Positions 52,748-60,867 are shown, counted from the first letter of the stretch. The stretch: 64,000 bases of DNA from Pseudomonas sp. GR 6-02 (GCF_001655615.1 NZ_CP011567.1:3729001-3793000), one strand, 5' to 3'. Notes: generated by a model not told the origin, from the letters alone. Made by a program: numbers and translations.

Positions 52748-54168
52748 GACTGACTCCCCTTCAAAACCTTGCCGGGGTTCAGCAGATTGTTCGGGTCCAG
52801 CGCTTGCTTGATCCGGCGCATCAGGTCGAGTTCCACCGGGCTTTTGTAGCGCCCTAGCATGTCCCGTTTGCGCTGGCCGACACCGTGCTCGGCGCTAATG
52901 GAGCCGCCGTGAGCGTGGGCGCTGTCGTGCACCAGTTGGCTGAGTGCTGCGTAATGGGCCATGTGCGCCTCGACCGTTGAGTTGTGCGGATGGGCGACGT
53001 TGTAATGCAGGTTACCGTCGCCCAGATGGCCGAAGGTGTAATGCCGCACACCAGGGAAATGGCGCTGCAACAGCGCATCGGTATGGGCGACAAATGCCAC
53101 GACCTGGGAAATCGGCACCGAGATGTCGTGCTTCATATTGCGACCGGCACGCCTCTGCGCCTCGCTCATGTTCTCGCGCAACAGCCAAAACGCCTGGCTC
53201 TGGGCGAGGCTTTCGGCGATCAGCGCATCGGCCAGCAGGCTCTGCTCGTAGGCCTCGCCCAGTACCTGTTCAAACGCTTCGCGGGCATGGCTTTCGCTGT
53301 GGTTATCGGACAATTCCAACAACGCGAACCAAGGCTGACGGGCACCGGAAAAGGGTTGTGGGCCTTCGGGAAATTGCTCGCGCAGCAACGCAAGGCACCC
53401 GGCACTGAGCAGTTCGAACGCGGTCAGGCTGGCACCGAAACCGGCGCGGGCATGGGACAGGAACGTCACCGTTTGGGCCAGCGAGTCGAAGGCCAACAGC
53501 GCTGTGGCCTGGGCCTTGGGCAACGGGAACAGTCTCAGGGTGGCGGCGGTGATGATGCCGAGGGTGCCTTCGCTGCCGATGAACAGGTCGCGCAAGTCGT
53601 AGCCGGTGTTGTCCTTGCGCAAACCGCGCAGGCCATTCCAGATGTCGCCCTGGGCGGTGACCACTTCCAGACCAAGGGTCAATTCGCGGGTATTGCCATA
53701 GCGCAGCACCGCCGTGCCACCGGCATTGGTGCCCAGATTGCCGCCAATGGTGCAGCTGCCTTCGGCGCCCAGGCTCAGCGGGAACAGGCGCCCGGCATCG
53801 CGGGCGACGCCCTGAATGGTGTGCAGAATGCAGCCCGCCTCGACGGTCAGGGTGTCGTTGTCGGTGTCCACTGCCCGAACGCGATTCATCCGGTCGAGCA
53901 GCAACAACACCGCGCGGCCACTGGCGTCCGGAGTCGCGCCGCCCATCAGCCCGGTGTTGCCGCCCTGCACCACCACCGGCGTATCGCAGGCCACGCACGC
54001 GCGCACCACCGCCGCAACTTCTTCGGTGCTTGCCGGGTGCACGGCGGCAATCACCTGCCCCACGTAACGGCCCTGTTTGTCGGTCAGGTACGGCGCGGCC
54101 TCTTCGCTGGTCTGCACATGACGGGCGCCGAGCAGTTGCTGCAAGGCCACGAACAACGGTCGACTCAT
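52744..54168 (-). CDS. FAD-linked oxidase of the GlcD / D-2-hydroxyacid dehydrogenase family
   Basis: This 474-residue flavoprotein has a VAO-type FAD domain (VVQGGNTGLMGGATPD, CTIGGNLGTNAGGTAVLRYGNTRELTLGLEVV, FIGSEGTLGIITAATLRLFP) and a C-terminal FAD-oxidase domain with HLGDGNLHYNV and SAEHGVGQRKRDML. The family oxidises D-lactate, D-2-hydroxyglutarate, glycolate and similar hydroxy acids to oxo acids. Its oxo product could be the substrate of the aminotransferase next to it; a mercapto- or methylthio-hydroxy acid is possible in this context, as inference. Confidence 0.9.
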   Translation of the reverse strand: MSRPLFVALQQLLGARHVQTSEEAAPYLTDKQGRYVGQVIAAVHPASTEEVAAVVRACVACDTPVVVQGGNTGLMGGATPDASGRAVLLLLDRMNRVRAVDTDNDTLTVEAGCILHTIQGVARDAGRLFPLSLGAEGSCTIGGNLGTNAGGTAVLRYGNTRELTLGLEVVTAQGDIWNGLRGLRKDNTGYDLRDLFIGSEGTLGIITAATLRLFPLPKAQATALLAFDSLAQTVTFLSHARAGFGASLTAFELLSAGCLALLREQFPEGPQPFSGARQPWFALLELSDNHSESHAREAFEQVLGEAYEQSLLADALIAESLAQSQAFWLLRENMSEAQRRAGRNMKHDISVPISQVVAFVAHTDALLQRHFPGVRHYTFGHLGDGNLHYNVAHPHNSTVEAHMAHYAALSQLVHDSAHAHGGSISAEHGVGQRKRDMLGRYKSPVELDLMRRIKQALDPNNLLNPGKVLKGSQS

Positions 54169-55016
54169 GACCGCACTGCCAGCGGTGCCGCGTTGCGGTA
54201 TTGCTCGTGCAGGTCACGCAAGGCTTGCGACGGTGCCATGCCCGTGCGTTCGCCCAATTCGATCAGCCAGCCGCTGCGGTGCCAGTCGCGCACGATGGCA
54301 TCCAGCTTCGCCTGGGTATCGTGCTCGCCCTTGCGTATCCAGATCACCGAGTTCGACGGGATCAAGTCACCCGGCAGCGGAATTTCATACCCGGCCCACT
54401 CGGCATCGCTCAATAAGGTATGCATGGTCGGGCTGACATGCACCGCCGCCACGCAGCCATTGCCGCGCAACGACAACAGCGATTCGGACTGGCTGCGAAA
54501 CGCCTTGATCTGCGCGCCGTAGGTTTCCTGTAATGGCTTGATGAAGTTGCTGCCCTGGGACACGCACACCGGTTTGTCCTTAAAGTCGCTCCACTGGGTG
54601 ATACCCGCACCCTTGCGAATCAACGCGGCGCCACCGACTTCTTCATAGGGCGTGGGCACGTAATCGAGAATCTCGGCGCGTTCTTCGGTGAACTGCATAT
54701 TGGCGATCAGGATGTCGACCTTGCCCTGCTGCAGGAACTGCACCCGGTTGGGTGCCAGCACCGAAACAGTCTGGGCCTCGACACCCAGCGCCTTGGCGAT
54801 GCCCTTAGCCAGTTCGACGTTGTACCCCAGGTGTTCGCCGGTCTTGGGGTCGAGGGTGCCGAACGGCGGACCACTGAGCATCACCCCGACGCTGATCGCG
54901 TGGCGTTGTTCGATCTTGTCCAGCGTGGCATCGGCCTGAGCGAGGCTGGCGCCCAGCACGGCGCATCCTGCCAGGCACAGCATGGCCAGGCTTCTAGCGG
55001 AAAAATATCGGTTCAT
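54165..55016 (-). CDS. Amino-acid-type periplasmic binding protein, copy 1
   Basis: This 283-residue protein has a signal peptide ending LAGCAVLGASLAQA (about residue 28) and a solute-binding family 3 domain (DATLDKIEQRHAISVGVMLS, LGYNVELAKGIAKALG, RVQFLQQGKVDILIANMQFTEER). It is a paralogue of the protein encoded just upstream. The stop overlaps the FAD oxidase start by four bases. AAGG precedes the ATG. Confidence 0.92.
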   Translation of the reverse strand: MNRYFSARSLAMLCLAGCAVLGASLAQADATLDKIEQRHAISVGVMLSGPPFGTLDPKTGEHLGYNVELAKGIAKALGVEAQTVSVLAPNRVQFLQQGKVDILIANMQFTEERAEILDYVPTPYEEVGGAALIRKGAGITQWSDFKDKPVCVSQGSNFIKPLQETYGAQIKAFRSQSESLLSLRGNGCVAAVHVSPTMHTLLSDAEWAGYEIPLPGDLIPSNSVIWIRKGEHDTQAKLDAIVRDWHRSGWLIELGERTGMAPSQALRDLHEQYRNAAPLAVRS

Positions 55017-55081
55017 GCACGACTACCTTGAACGACCGCCGAATCCGTCGGCGGTCTATTGAAAACAATGAGGTGAACCGC

Positions 55082-55924
55082 TCAGGCGCCGTTGGCCTGG
55101 AACTGTTTCTGCAACTCCACCAAGGCCGGTGACGCGGGCGTTATGCGGTTGCGGGTCTGGGCGTCGATCAGCCAGCCGCTGCGGTGCAGTTCCTTGACGA
55201 TGGGGTCGAGCCGGGCCTGGGTATCGCGTTCGCCAGGTCGGGTCCAGATCACCGAAGGGGCCGGGTTGAGCTCCGGACTCAGCGCGCGATAGCCCTGCCA
55301 TTCGGCGTTGTCGGCGATCAACGGGTTGATCAGCGTGGCGTCATGCACCGCCGCGACACAGTTGTTGCCACGCAGCGCGAGCAAGGATTCCGACGAGCTC
55401 TTGAACGCCTTGATCTCCACACCCAGCTCGGTGAGCGGCTTGATGTAGCTGCTGCCCTGGGAGGTGCAGACGGGCTGGCCCTTGAGGTCTTCCCAACGGG
55501 TGATCTTGCTGTCCTTGAGCAGCGCCGCGGTACCGCCGACACGGTAGAAAGGCGTTGGCACAAAACCGAGGATCTCACCGCGCTCGGCGGTCCATTCCAT
55601 GTTGGCGATCAACAAATCCACTTTGCCCTGCTGCAAAAACTGCACGCGGTTGGCGGGCAATACCGGCACCAGTTGCACCTCGGCGCCCAACTGCCGACCC
55701 AGTTCCTGAGCGAGGTCGACGTTCAAGCCCCGAGGTTTCTGAGTACCCGGATCGATACTGCCGAAGGGGCCGCCGGACAGTACGACCCCCACCGTCAGCA
55801 CATGGCGTTGCTGGATCTTGTCCAGCGTGGCATCAGCCTGAGCCCCGGCACTGGCGGCCAATGAGATCAAGGCGCTCAGCATTACAGGCAACCAGCGTTT
55901 TACAGGTGAGCGCTCAAGCAACAT
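55082..55924 (-). CDS. Amino-acid-type periplasmic binding protein, copy 2, first gene of the operon
   Basis: This 280-residue protein has a signal peptide ending LAASAGAQA (about residue 30) and a family 3 binding domain (DATLDKIQQRHVLTVGVVLS, RGLNVDLAQELGRQLG, NRVQFLQQGKVDLLIANMEWTAERGEI) clearly related to copy 1. GAGGGG precedes the ATG. It is the promoter-proximal gene of a nine-gene unit running to 45834; 65 bases separate it from copy 1. Two binding proteins may widen the substrate range of one importer. Confidence 0.92.
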   Translation of the reverse strand: MLLERSPVKRWLPVMLSALISLAASAGAQADATLDKIQQRHVLTVGVVLSGGPFGSIDPGTQKPRGLNVDLAQELGRQLGAEVQLVPVLPANRVQFLQQGKVDLLIANMEWTAERGEILGFVPTPFYRVGGTAALLKDSKITRWEDLKGQPVCTSQGSSYIKPLTELGVEIKAFKSSSESLLALRGNNCVAAVHDATLINPLIADNAEWQGYRALSPELNPAPSVIWTRPGERDTQARLDPIVKELHRSGWLIDAQTRNRITPASPALVELQKQFQANGA

Positions 55925-56158
55925 GGATTTCCCCTCATGGATGATCGGCGTTCCCCGACCTGATGAGGCGGCATCCTAGGTACAGTCCTGAAGTAACGGA
56001 AATTCAAATATCTAATATCGTTATAACTTGCCGTATTGCTGCTAAGCGAAAATCCTCACAGCGCCCGTAGTTACCGCATTAGCACTAAAATATCGCCAAA
56101 AATACATAAACAAATGTAATGTTTATGTTTGCAGCCCTGATATAAAAACAGCCCGGAA

Positions 56159-57025
56159 ATGGCCATGCCGACCTCACCTACCCTCGATCTCGAATTGCTG
56201 CGCACCTTCATTGCGGTGGTCGATCACCACAGTTTTGCCGAGGCCGGCGCGCAACTGGCCCGCACACAATCCTCGGTCACCCAGCACATGCAACGCCTGG
56301 AACAACAAGTGGGGGTGAGTCTGTTCGAGAAGCGCGGACGCCAGAAGCAACTGACCGAAGCCGGTTTGCAGTTGTTGCGTCATGCGCGGCAGATGCTTTC
56401 GCTCAACGACGATGCGCTGAACTCCCTGCGCGAAAGCAACTTGAGCGGTGTGCTGCGGATCGGCTCGCCCCATGACATCGCCGACACCATCCTGCCGCCG
56501 ATCCTCAGCCACATCGCCCGCTCGGCCCCGCGCTTGCGCCTGGAGATCGATGTCGGCCGCAGCCCGTTTCTGATGGATGATCTGCACCGGGGCAAGGTCG
56601 ACATGGTGATCTCCACCCGTGAAGACCCGACGCTCGAAGGCTTCGCCTTGCGCACCTCACCGGTGTGGTGGATCTGCTCGGCACAGTACATTCATACGCC
56701 CGAAGAACCCTTGCCGCTGATTCTGGTGGATGAACCGAGTATCTATCGTCGCTACGCCCTGGAAGCGCTGGAGCGCGCGAATATTCCATGGCGCCAGGCG
56801 TACCTGGCGTCGAACCTGATTGGCATCAAGGCCGCAACGCGTGCCGGGTTGGGTGTCACGCCCAGAAGCATGGAAATGCTCGGCCCCGATATGCGCGTGC
56901 TCGGCGAAAACGATGGCCTGCCACGGCTGCCGGACGTGACCTACCACTTGTGGATTCGGCCCAACACCGTGAACCCGCTGGTGCGTCGGGCCTATGAGTT
57001 GATCAGGAGCAGTCGAGGGCTTTGA
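56159..57025 (+). CDS. LysR-family transcriptional regulator of the sulfur operon
   Basis: This 288-residue protein has a winged helix (residues 8-67, HHSFAEAGAQLARTQSSVTQHMQRLEQQVG) and an effector domain. It is divergent from the nine-gene operon (234 bases between starts) and is its obvious candidate regulator. The intergenic part is AT-rich (56004-56150) and suits LysR T-N11-A sites. A second ATG two codons inside is possible. Confidence 0.88.
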   Translation: MAMPTSPTLDLELLRTFIAVVDHHSFAEAGAQLARTQSSVTQHMQRLEQQVGVSLFEKRGRQKQLTEAGLQLLRHARQMLSLNDDALNSLRESNLSGVLRIGSPHDIADTILPPILSHIARSAPRLRLEIDVGRSPFLMDDLHRGKVDMVISTREDPTLEGFALRTSPVWWICSAQYIHTPEEPLPLILVDEPSIYRRYALEALERANIPWRQAYLASNLIGIKAATRAGLGVTPRSMEMLGPDMRVLGENDGLPRLPDVTYHLWIRPNTVNPLVRRAYELIRSSRGL

Positions 57026-57143
57026 CGCGGCCAATCATAAGAACCAAAGAGCATTAATAAATACAAAATCAGTATTTATCGTTATAAAAATATCCGCGTA
57101 CTCTCAGCTCATCCCGTCATTCATCACCACAGTGAAGTGCCCC

Positions 57144-57305
57144 ATGAATCCGACTGACAACCTCATCGACTTCGCCAGCTACCGCAAACGCAAACAGGCT
57201 CAGCAACGGGCACGGGCCATGTGGGAAATGTACGCACGCAACGCCGGCCTGCAGGCCTTTCAGTGGATCCAGGCCGCCCAATCGACCGAGACCCGTCACG
57301 CATGA
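57144..57305 (+). CDS. 53-residue protein translationally coupled to the XRE-cupin regulator
   Basis: The frame starts at ATG 57144 (MNPTDNLIDFASYRKRKQAQ), has a basic helix around residues 10-25 and an aromatic/Gln stretch near residues 35-45, and ends with TGA inside ATGA, which contains the start of the next gene. The overlap and codon use support a real gene. I know no function; a regulator partner or leader peptide is possible. The upstream 118 bases are AT-rich and contain the promoter. Confidence 0.65.
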   Translation: MNPTDNLIDFASYRKRKQAQQRARAMWEMYARNAGLQAFQWIQAAQSTETRHA

Positions 57306-57949
57306 ACGCGCAGCAACCCTCGCGCTTTCTGGTGAGCGCAGGCGAACCCGTGACGGACTTGAGTAACCTCGAACAACTGGAAGAAGACCCGATCTGCGAG
57401 CGGGTCGCGCAGAACCTGCAACGGCTGCGAGGCAAGCGTCATTTGTCCCTCGACGCTCTGGCGCGACAATGCGGCGTGAGTCGGGCCATGCTGGCGCAGA
57501 TCGAATCCGGACGCAGCGTGCCGTCGATCAAAGTGCTGTGCAAAATTGCCAAAGGCCTGAAGGTTTCGGTGGCGGCGTTTCTCGAGCACCGGGCTTTCGA
57601 AGGTGTGGCCGTGCTGTCAGCGAACCAGAGCAAACGCCTGGTCAGCGCCAGTGGCGCCTTCGTCAGCCGCGCGCTGTTTCCGTTCGACGTGGCACGCCAA
57701 TCGGAATTCTACGAACTGCGTTTGAGCCCGTTGGGCGAAGACCACTCCGAGGGCCATGGCCCCGGTGTGCAGGAGAACCTGGTGGTGTCACAGGGTGTAC
57801 TGGAAATCAGCGTCAACGATGAGCGTTACCTGCTGTCCACCGGCGACTCGATCCTGTTCTACGCCGACCAGCCCCACCGCTATCGCAACCCCGCCGACAG
57901 TGAGGCCGTGGCTTATCTGGTGGTGACCTACCCGGAGCGCCTGGACTAA
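57302..57949 (+). CDS. XRE-family regulator with C-terminal cupin
   Basis: This 215-residue protein has a helix-turn-helix domain (about residues 33-95, LSLDALARQCGVSRAMLAQIESGRSVPSIKVLCKIAKGL) and a cupin ligand-binding domain (about 130-212, QENLVVSQGVLEISVNDERYLLSTGDSILFYADQPHRYRNP). Such XRE-cupin regulators control amino-acid, sulfur or polyamine metabolism. The start codon overlaps the stop of the 53-residue gene. Placement next to the sulfur operon suggests a related role, as inference only. Confidence 0.9.
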   Translation: MNAQQPSRFLVSAGEPVTDLSNLEQLEEDPICERVAQNLQRLRGKRHLSLDALARQCGVSRAMLAQIESGRSVPSIKVLCKIAKGLKVSVAAFLEHRAFEGVAVLSANQSKRLVSASGAFVSRALFPFDVARQSEFYELRLSPLGEDHSEGHGPGVQENLVVSQGVLEISVNDERYLLSTGDSILFYADQPHRYRNPADSEAVAYLVVTYPERLD

Positions 57950-57984
57950 CCCCCAGAAGCCATGAACCTGTTGGAACGAGCCTG

Positions 57985-58118
57985 TGTGGCGAGGGGGCTT
58001 GCCCCCGTTGGGTCGCGAAGCGGCCCCAAAACTTGCAATCGCGGTGCATCAGGTACACCGCATGCAATGGTTTACGACTGCTGCGCAGCCGAACGGGGGC
58101 AAGCCCCCTTGCCACACA
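57985..58118. repeat. REP-type long inverted repeat
   Basis: TGTGGCGAGGGGGCTTGCCC at 57985 is mirrored by GGGCAAGCCCCCTTGCCACA ending near 58116, with one mismatch. It is the same family as at 4096 and 11439 and follows the XRE-cupin gene. Confidence 0.88.
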
Positions 58119-58154
58119 AACTCGCTCACACAGTAGCTTTATCAGCGCCACACG

Positions 58155-58192
58155 AAAAAGCCCCCGCAACCATCAGGTCGCGGGGGCTTTTA
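58155..58192. terminator. Bidirectional rho-independent terminator
   Basis: AAAAGCCCCCGC (58156-58167) pairs with GCGGGGGCTTTT (58180-58191). It can end both the XRE-cupin transcript (+) and the methionine-rich gene transcript (-), whose stop codon lies 19 bases away. Confidence 0.88.
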
Positions 58193-58210
58193 AATGTCTG
58201 CTGCCAGGGA

Positions 58211-58723
58211 TCAGCAGGTGCAGCACATCATTGGCATGCCGTTGCAGCTCATCATCATCGGCATGCTGCAATCGTTCATCATTTTCATCATCAGGGCGCA
58301 GCAGCTTTTCATCATGTCCATGTTCATGCCGGCCATCGGCATGATTTTGCACATCATGCCGTCGGCCATCATGGTGCATTCCATCATGCACTTCATCGAT
58401 GGCATCGGCATGCCCATCGTAGGCATTGCCATCATCATGTTCATCATCGGCATGGCCATGCCTGCCTGAGACATGCACATCATGCTCATGTTGCCGCAAT
58501 GCATCATTATCGGCATGCCGCAGTTCATCATCATCTGCATCATTTCAGCGCTGTTCTTGAACATCGCCATGTCCATGCCAGCAGCCGGCATCATTTTGCA
58601 CATCATGCCGTCATCCATCATTTCGCAGCTCATGGTCGCCATCATCATCGGCATGCCCATCATAGGCATCATCGGCATGTTGGCGTTCATCATCGGCATT
58701 GGCATCTGCATGGCGTTCATCAT
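58211..58723 (-). CDS. Methionine- and cysteine-rich protein (73 Met, 15 Cys in 170 residues)
   Basis: By my count 73 of 170 residues are Met (43%) and 15 are Cys, with almost no bulky hydrophobic residues. Two related halves are visible: residues 33-83 (CEMMDDGMMCKMMPAAGMDM...) and 116-167 (CTMMADGMMCKIMPMAGMNM...), offset by 83-84 residues, with Cys, Pro and Gly in register. The ATG at 58723 has AGGGAG eight bases upstream, and a terminator follows, so this is a real transcribed gene and not just low-complexity DNA. There is no signal peptide. Possible roles are Cu(I)/soft-metal binding or a sacrificial sink for oxidants, as for the Met-rich peptide MrpX in hypochlorite defence. That comparison is by composition only. 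Confidence 0.85.
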   Translation of the reverse strand: MMNAMQMPMPMMNANMPMMPMMGMPMMMATMSCEMMDDGMMCKMMPAAGMDMAMFKNSAEMMQMMMNCGMPIMMHCGNMSMMCMSQAGMAMPMMNMMMAMPTMGMPMPSMKCMMECTMMADGMMCKIMPMAGMNMDMMKSCCALMMKMMNDCSMPMMMSCNGMPMMCCTC

Positions 58724-59219
58724 GGTGTAACTCCCTAAGCGATTCGATAGTTGGACGAAGCTGATGGGGGCGGATTCTAAGGACTGGCGAAGGGACAACA
58801 AGATGATGGCCGAGCAGCAGAAATTGATGCTGAAACCGCTTTAGTGCCGTGGCGGGGACGCCGCTGACTGCTATAGCACCCCTATGGAATTCATCGCATA
58901 CAGAATCAAAGCGAAGACGTGGTTTTATCGGTTATGGATATTCGACCCAGCGCTATATAAAGAACCGAAAGAAATAATCGATCTAAACAGCGCAGAGTTT
59001 TTTACCCGTGCCAGGAGCTAGCAAGGCTTGTGCATTCGCAACCAGGCCTGCTGGCGCTGTTGCGGTCAGGAGCATGCAGCAGCACACCGACCTGACCCGC
59101 GAGTTGTTCTTTGAGAGCAACAACGTCAAACGCTTCAAAACCCTTGTTTCGATGAGCACCGTGAAGCTGGGTTTGAATATCCCGTTGGGCGTTGAATAGC
59201 CTACGGTGCAGTGGAAGCG
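58724..59219. other. Gap of about 500 bp, promoter of the Met-rich gene and no certain gene
   Basis: The right-hand part has lower GC than its surroundings. A 45-codon frame at 58884-59021 (MEFIAYRIKAKTWFYRLWIF...) has no ribosome binding site, and a 63-codon frame at 59008-59199 has no recognisable homologue. They may be remnants of decayed genes. Bases 58724-58760 hold the ribosome binding site and presumably the promoter of the Met-rich gene. Confidence 0.45.
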
Positions 59220-59861
59220 TCAACGACCAAGACTATCCGCCAATCTCCTGGCCTGCTGAGTCGCGACCTCACGCGCGCAGAGGTCAACGTCTTCCCCCAG
59301 GATGGTCTTCTCTACAGTCACCGAGTGCACATCCGTCACGCCGATAAATTTCAGCCAGGCTTCCACGTAGGGCTTCTGGAAGTCGAAGCGCTCTGCCGGG
59401 GTGATCGATTGCGCCGAAAAATCCAGGCCGCGAGCATACATCACCACAGCAGTCTTGTTGTGCAGCATGCCTTCCAGACCGCGCTCCGGATCGAAGCTGA
59501 ACAGGATGTCTTTCTGCGACACCAGGTCGATGAAGTGCTTGAGTTTGTACGGGATGCTGAAATTCCACAGTGGCACGGACATCACCAGCACATCCGCGCT
59601 GTGCAGATGCGCGGCCAGCGCTTTCAAGGTGTTCCAGGCGTCGTCTTGCGCCGGGGTCAAGGACGTGCCGTTGAGTCCGGCGTATTTGGCCTCCATCGCC
59701 TGATCATTGAACTCCGGCAACGCCATGGTCCAAAGGTCAAGGGTGATGATTTCGGTGTCCGGGGTGTTTTCCTGATAGCGCGCAATGAAGCTGCGGGCGA
59801 CTTCAAGGGAGGCCGAGCGCTGTTTGCGCGGGGAACATTCGATATGCAGAAGAGTAGTCAT
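59220..59861 (-). CDS. azoR: FMN-dependent NADH-azoreductase
   Basis: This 213-residue flavodoxin-fold enzyme reduces azo dyes and quinones with NADH. The FMN-binding start TTLLHIECSPRKQRSASLEVARSF, the VPLWNFSIPYKLKHFIDLV loop and the ARGLDFS stretch fit the AzoR family, of which Pseudomonas genomes carry several. I chose the ATG at 59861, with GAGG upstream. It is divergent from a LysR gene, 104 bases away, the usual layout for quinone- or electrophile-induced reductases. Confidence 0.92.
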   Translation of the reverse strand: MTTLLHIECSPRKQRSASLEVARSFIARYQENTPDTEIITLDLWTMALPEFNDQAMEAKYAGLNGTSLTPAQDDAWNTLKALAAHLHSADVLVMSVPLWNFSIPYKLKHFIDLVSQKDILFSFDPERGLEGMLHNKTAVVMYARGLDFSAQSITPAERFDFQKPYVEAWLKFIGVTDVHSVTVEKTILGEDVDLCAREVATQQARRLADSLGR

Positions 59862-59965
59862 GGCACGCCTCGGGTAATGGGAGATGGGGGGCGGCAAACA
59901 TTGCAACATAGTTTTATTTGGAATATAAATCGTAAATAAACAAGCCATTAATCACATATCAAACT

Positions 59966-60820
59966 ATGTTCGATGCTCTGCTACTCAAGACTTTTGTCAC
60001 AGTCGTCGATGAAGAAGGCTTCAGCCGTGCAGCCGAGAAGCTGCACCTGACCCAGTCCGCGGTCAGTGGGCACGTGCGACGACTGGAAGAACAGATTGGT
60101 AAACCCCTGTTGAGGCGTACCACCCGTTCCCAACAACTGACGCCCGATGGCGAACGCCTGGTGGCTTATGCACGCACCATCCTCGCGCTGAACCGTGATG
60201 CCTGGGCAGAACTGACACGCACGCCGTTTCACGGGCGACTGCGGATCGGGGTATCCGAAGACTTTGTCGAATCGCGATTAATGCGGACTTTTCAGGATTT
60301 CGCGGCGCAGTACCCGGGGATGGAGATCGACGTGCAGGTGGGCATTCCGGGCACGTTGCTGGCCTCGATGAAACAAGGGCATCTGGAACTGGTCATCGGC
60401 TCTCTGTGCGAAACCAGCGACACGGGGCTGCTGCTATGGCAAGAACCGCTGGTGTGGGCCTGGTCGGCGCAGCCCGTCACCGAGTTACCGACGCCGTTGC
60501 CGCTGGCCCTGTTCCCCGAGCCGTGCCCTTATCGCGAGGTGGCCCTGACACAACTGGCTCGGGCGGGGATCGCCCAACGAACGGCGATGTTGTGCAGCAG
60601 CACGGCCGGATTGCGAGCCGCGGCGCTTGCTGGCTTCGCGGTAGCGCCCATGCCAGTCAGCCAGTTGGGGCAAGGACTGGCGGTTCTTGGTGCGGAACAA
60701 GGATTGCCGGATTTGCCGGATGCGCAGTTTCGGTTGTTCAGCGCTCCTGAAGCGGATCAGGCGATTGTGGCAGCGGTCACTCAACTCATTGTGGAGTATT
60801 GCTCTGCGCGCAGGACTTAA
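59966..60820 (+). CDS. LysR-family transcriptional regulator, probable regulator of azoR
   Basis: This 284-residue protein has a winged helix (residues 3-62, EEGFSRAAEKLHLTQSAVSGHVRRLEEQIG) and an effector domain. It is divergent from the azoreductase gene; the shared intergenic region is AT-rich (TTTATTTGGAATATAAATCG), as expected for LysR operators. The ligand is unknown. Confidence 0.87.
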   Translation: MFDALLLKTFVTVVDEEGFSRAAEKLHLTQSAVSGHVRRLEEQIGKPLLRRTTRSQQLTPDGERLVAYARTILALNRDAWAELTRTPFHGRLRIGVSEDFVESRLMRTFQDFAAQYPGMEIDVQVGIPGTLLASMKQGHLELVIGSLCETSDTGLLLWQEPLVWAWSAQPVTELPTPLPLALFPEPCPYREVALTQLARAGIAQRTAMLCSSTAGLRAAALAGFAVAPMPVSQLGQGLAVLGAEQGLPDLPDAQFRLFSAPEADQAIVAAVTQLIVEYCSARRT

Positions 60821-60867
60821 GAATCATACCTTGTTGACCCCGTTACTCACTGCTCAGGGAGAGCGCC

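Noticed and set aside
52984..54522. 512-codon plus-strand frame
   Set aside because: It is antisense to the FAD-linked oxidase; Gly/Gln/Ala-rich composition without domain similarity.
58211..58730. Repetitive CATCATCGGCATG pattern as a possible CRISPR or tandem repeat array
   Set aside because: The spacing is irregular and follows codons of a methionine-rich protein; there are no uniform repeats with unique spacers and no cas genes.
57962..58738. Plus-strand 258-codon open frame rich in histidine
   Set aside because: It is the exact antisense of the Met-rich gene: ATG read on the other strand gives CAT (His). The minus strand has the strong ribosome binding site and terminator, and the plus frame begins inside a REP element.
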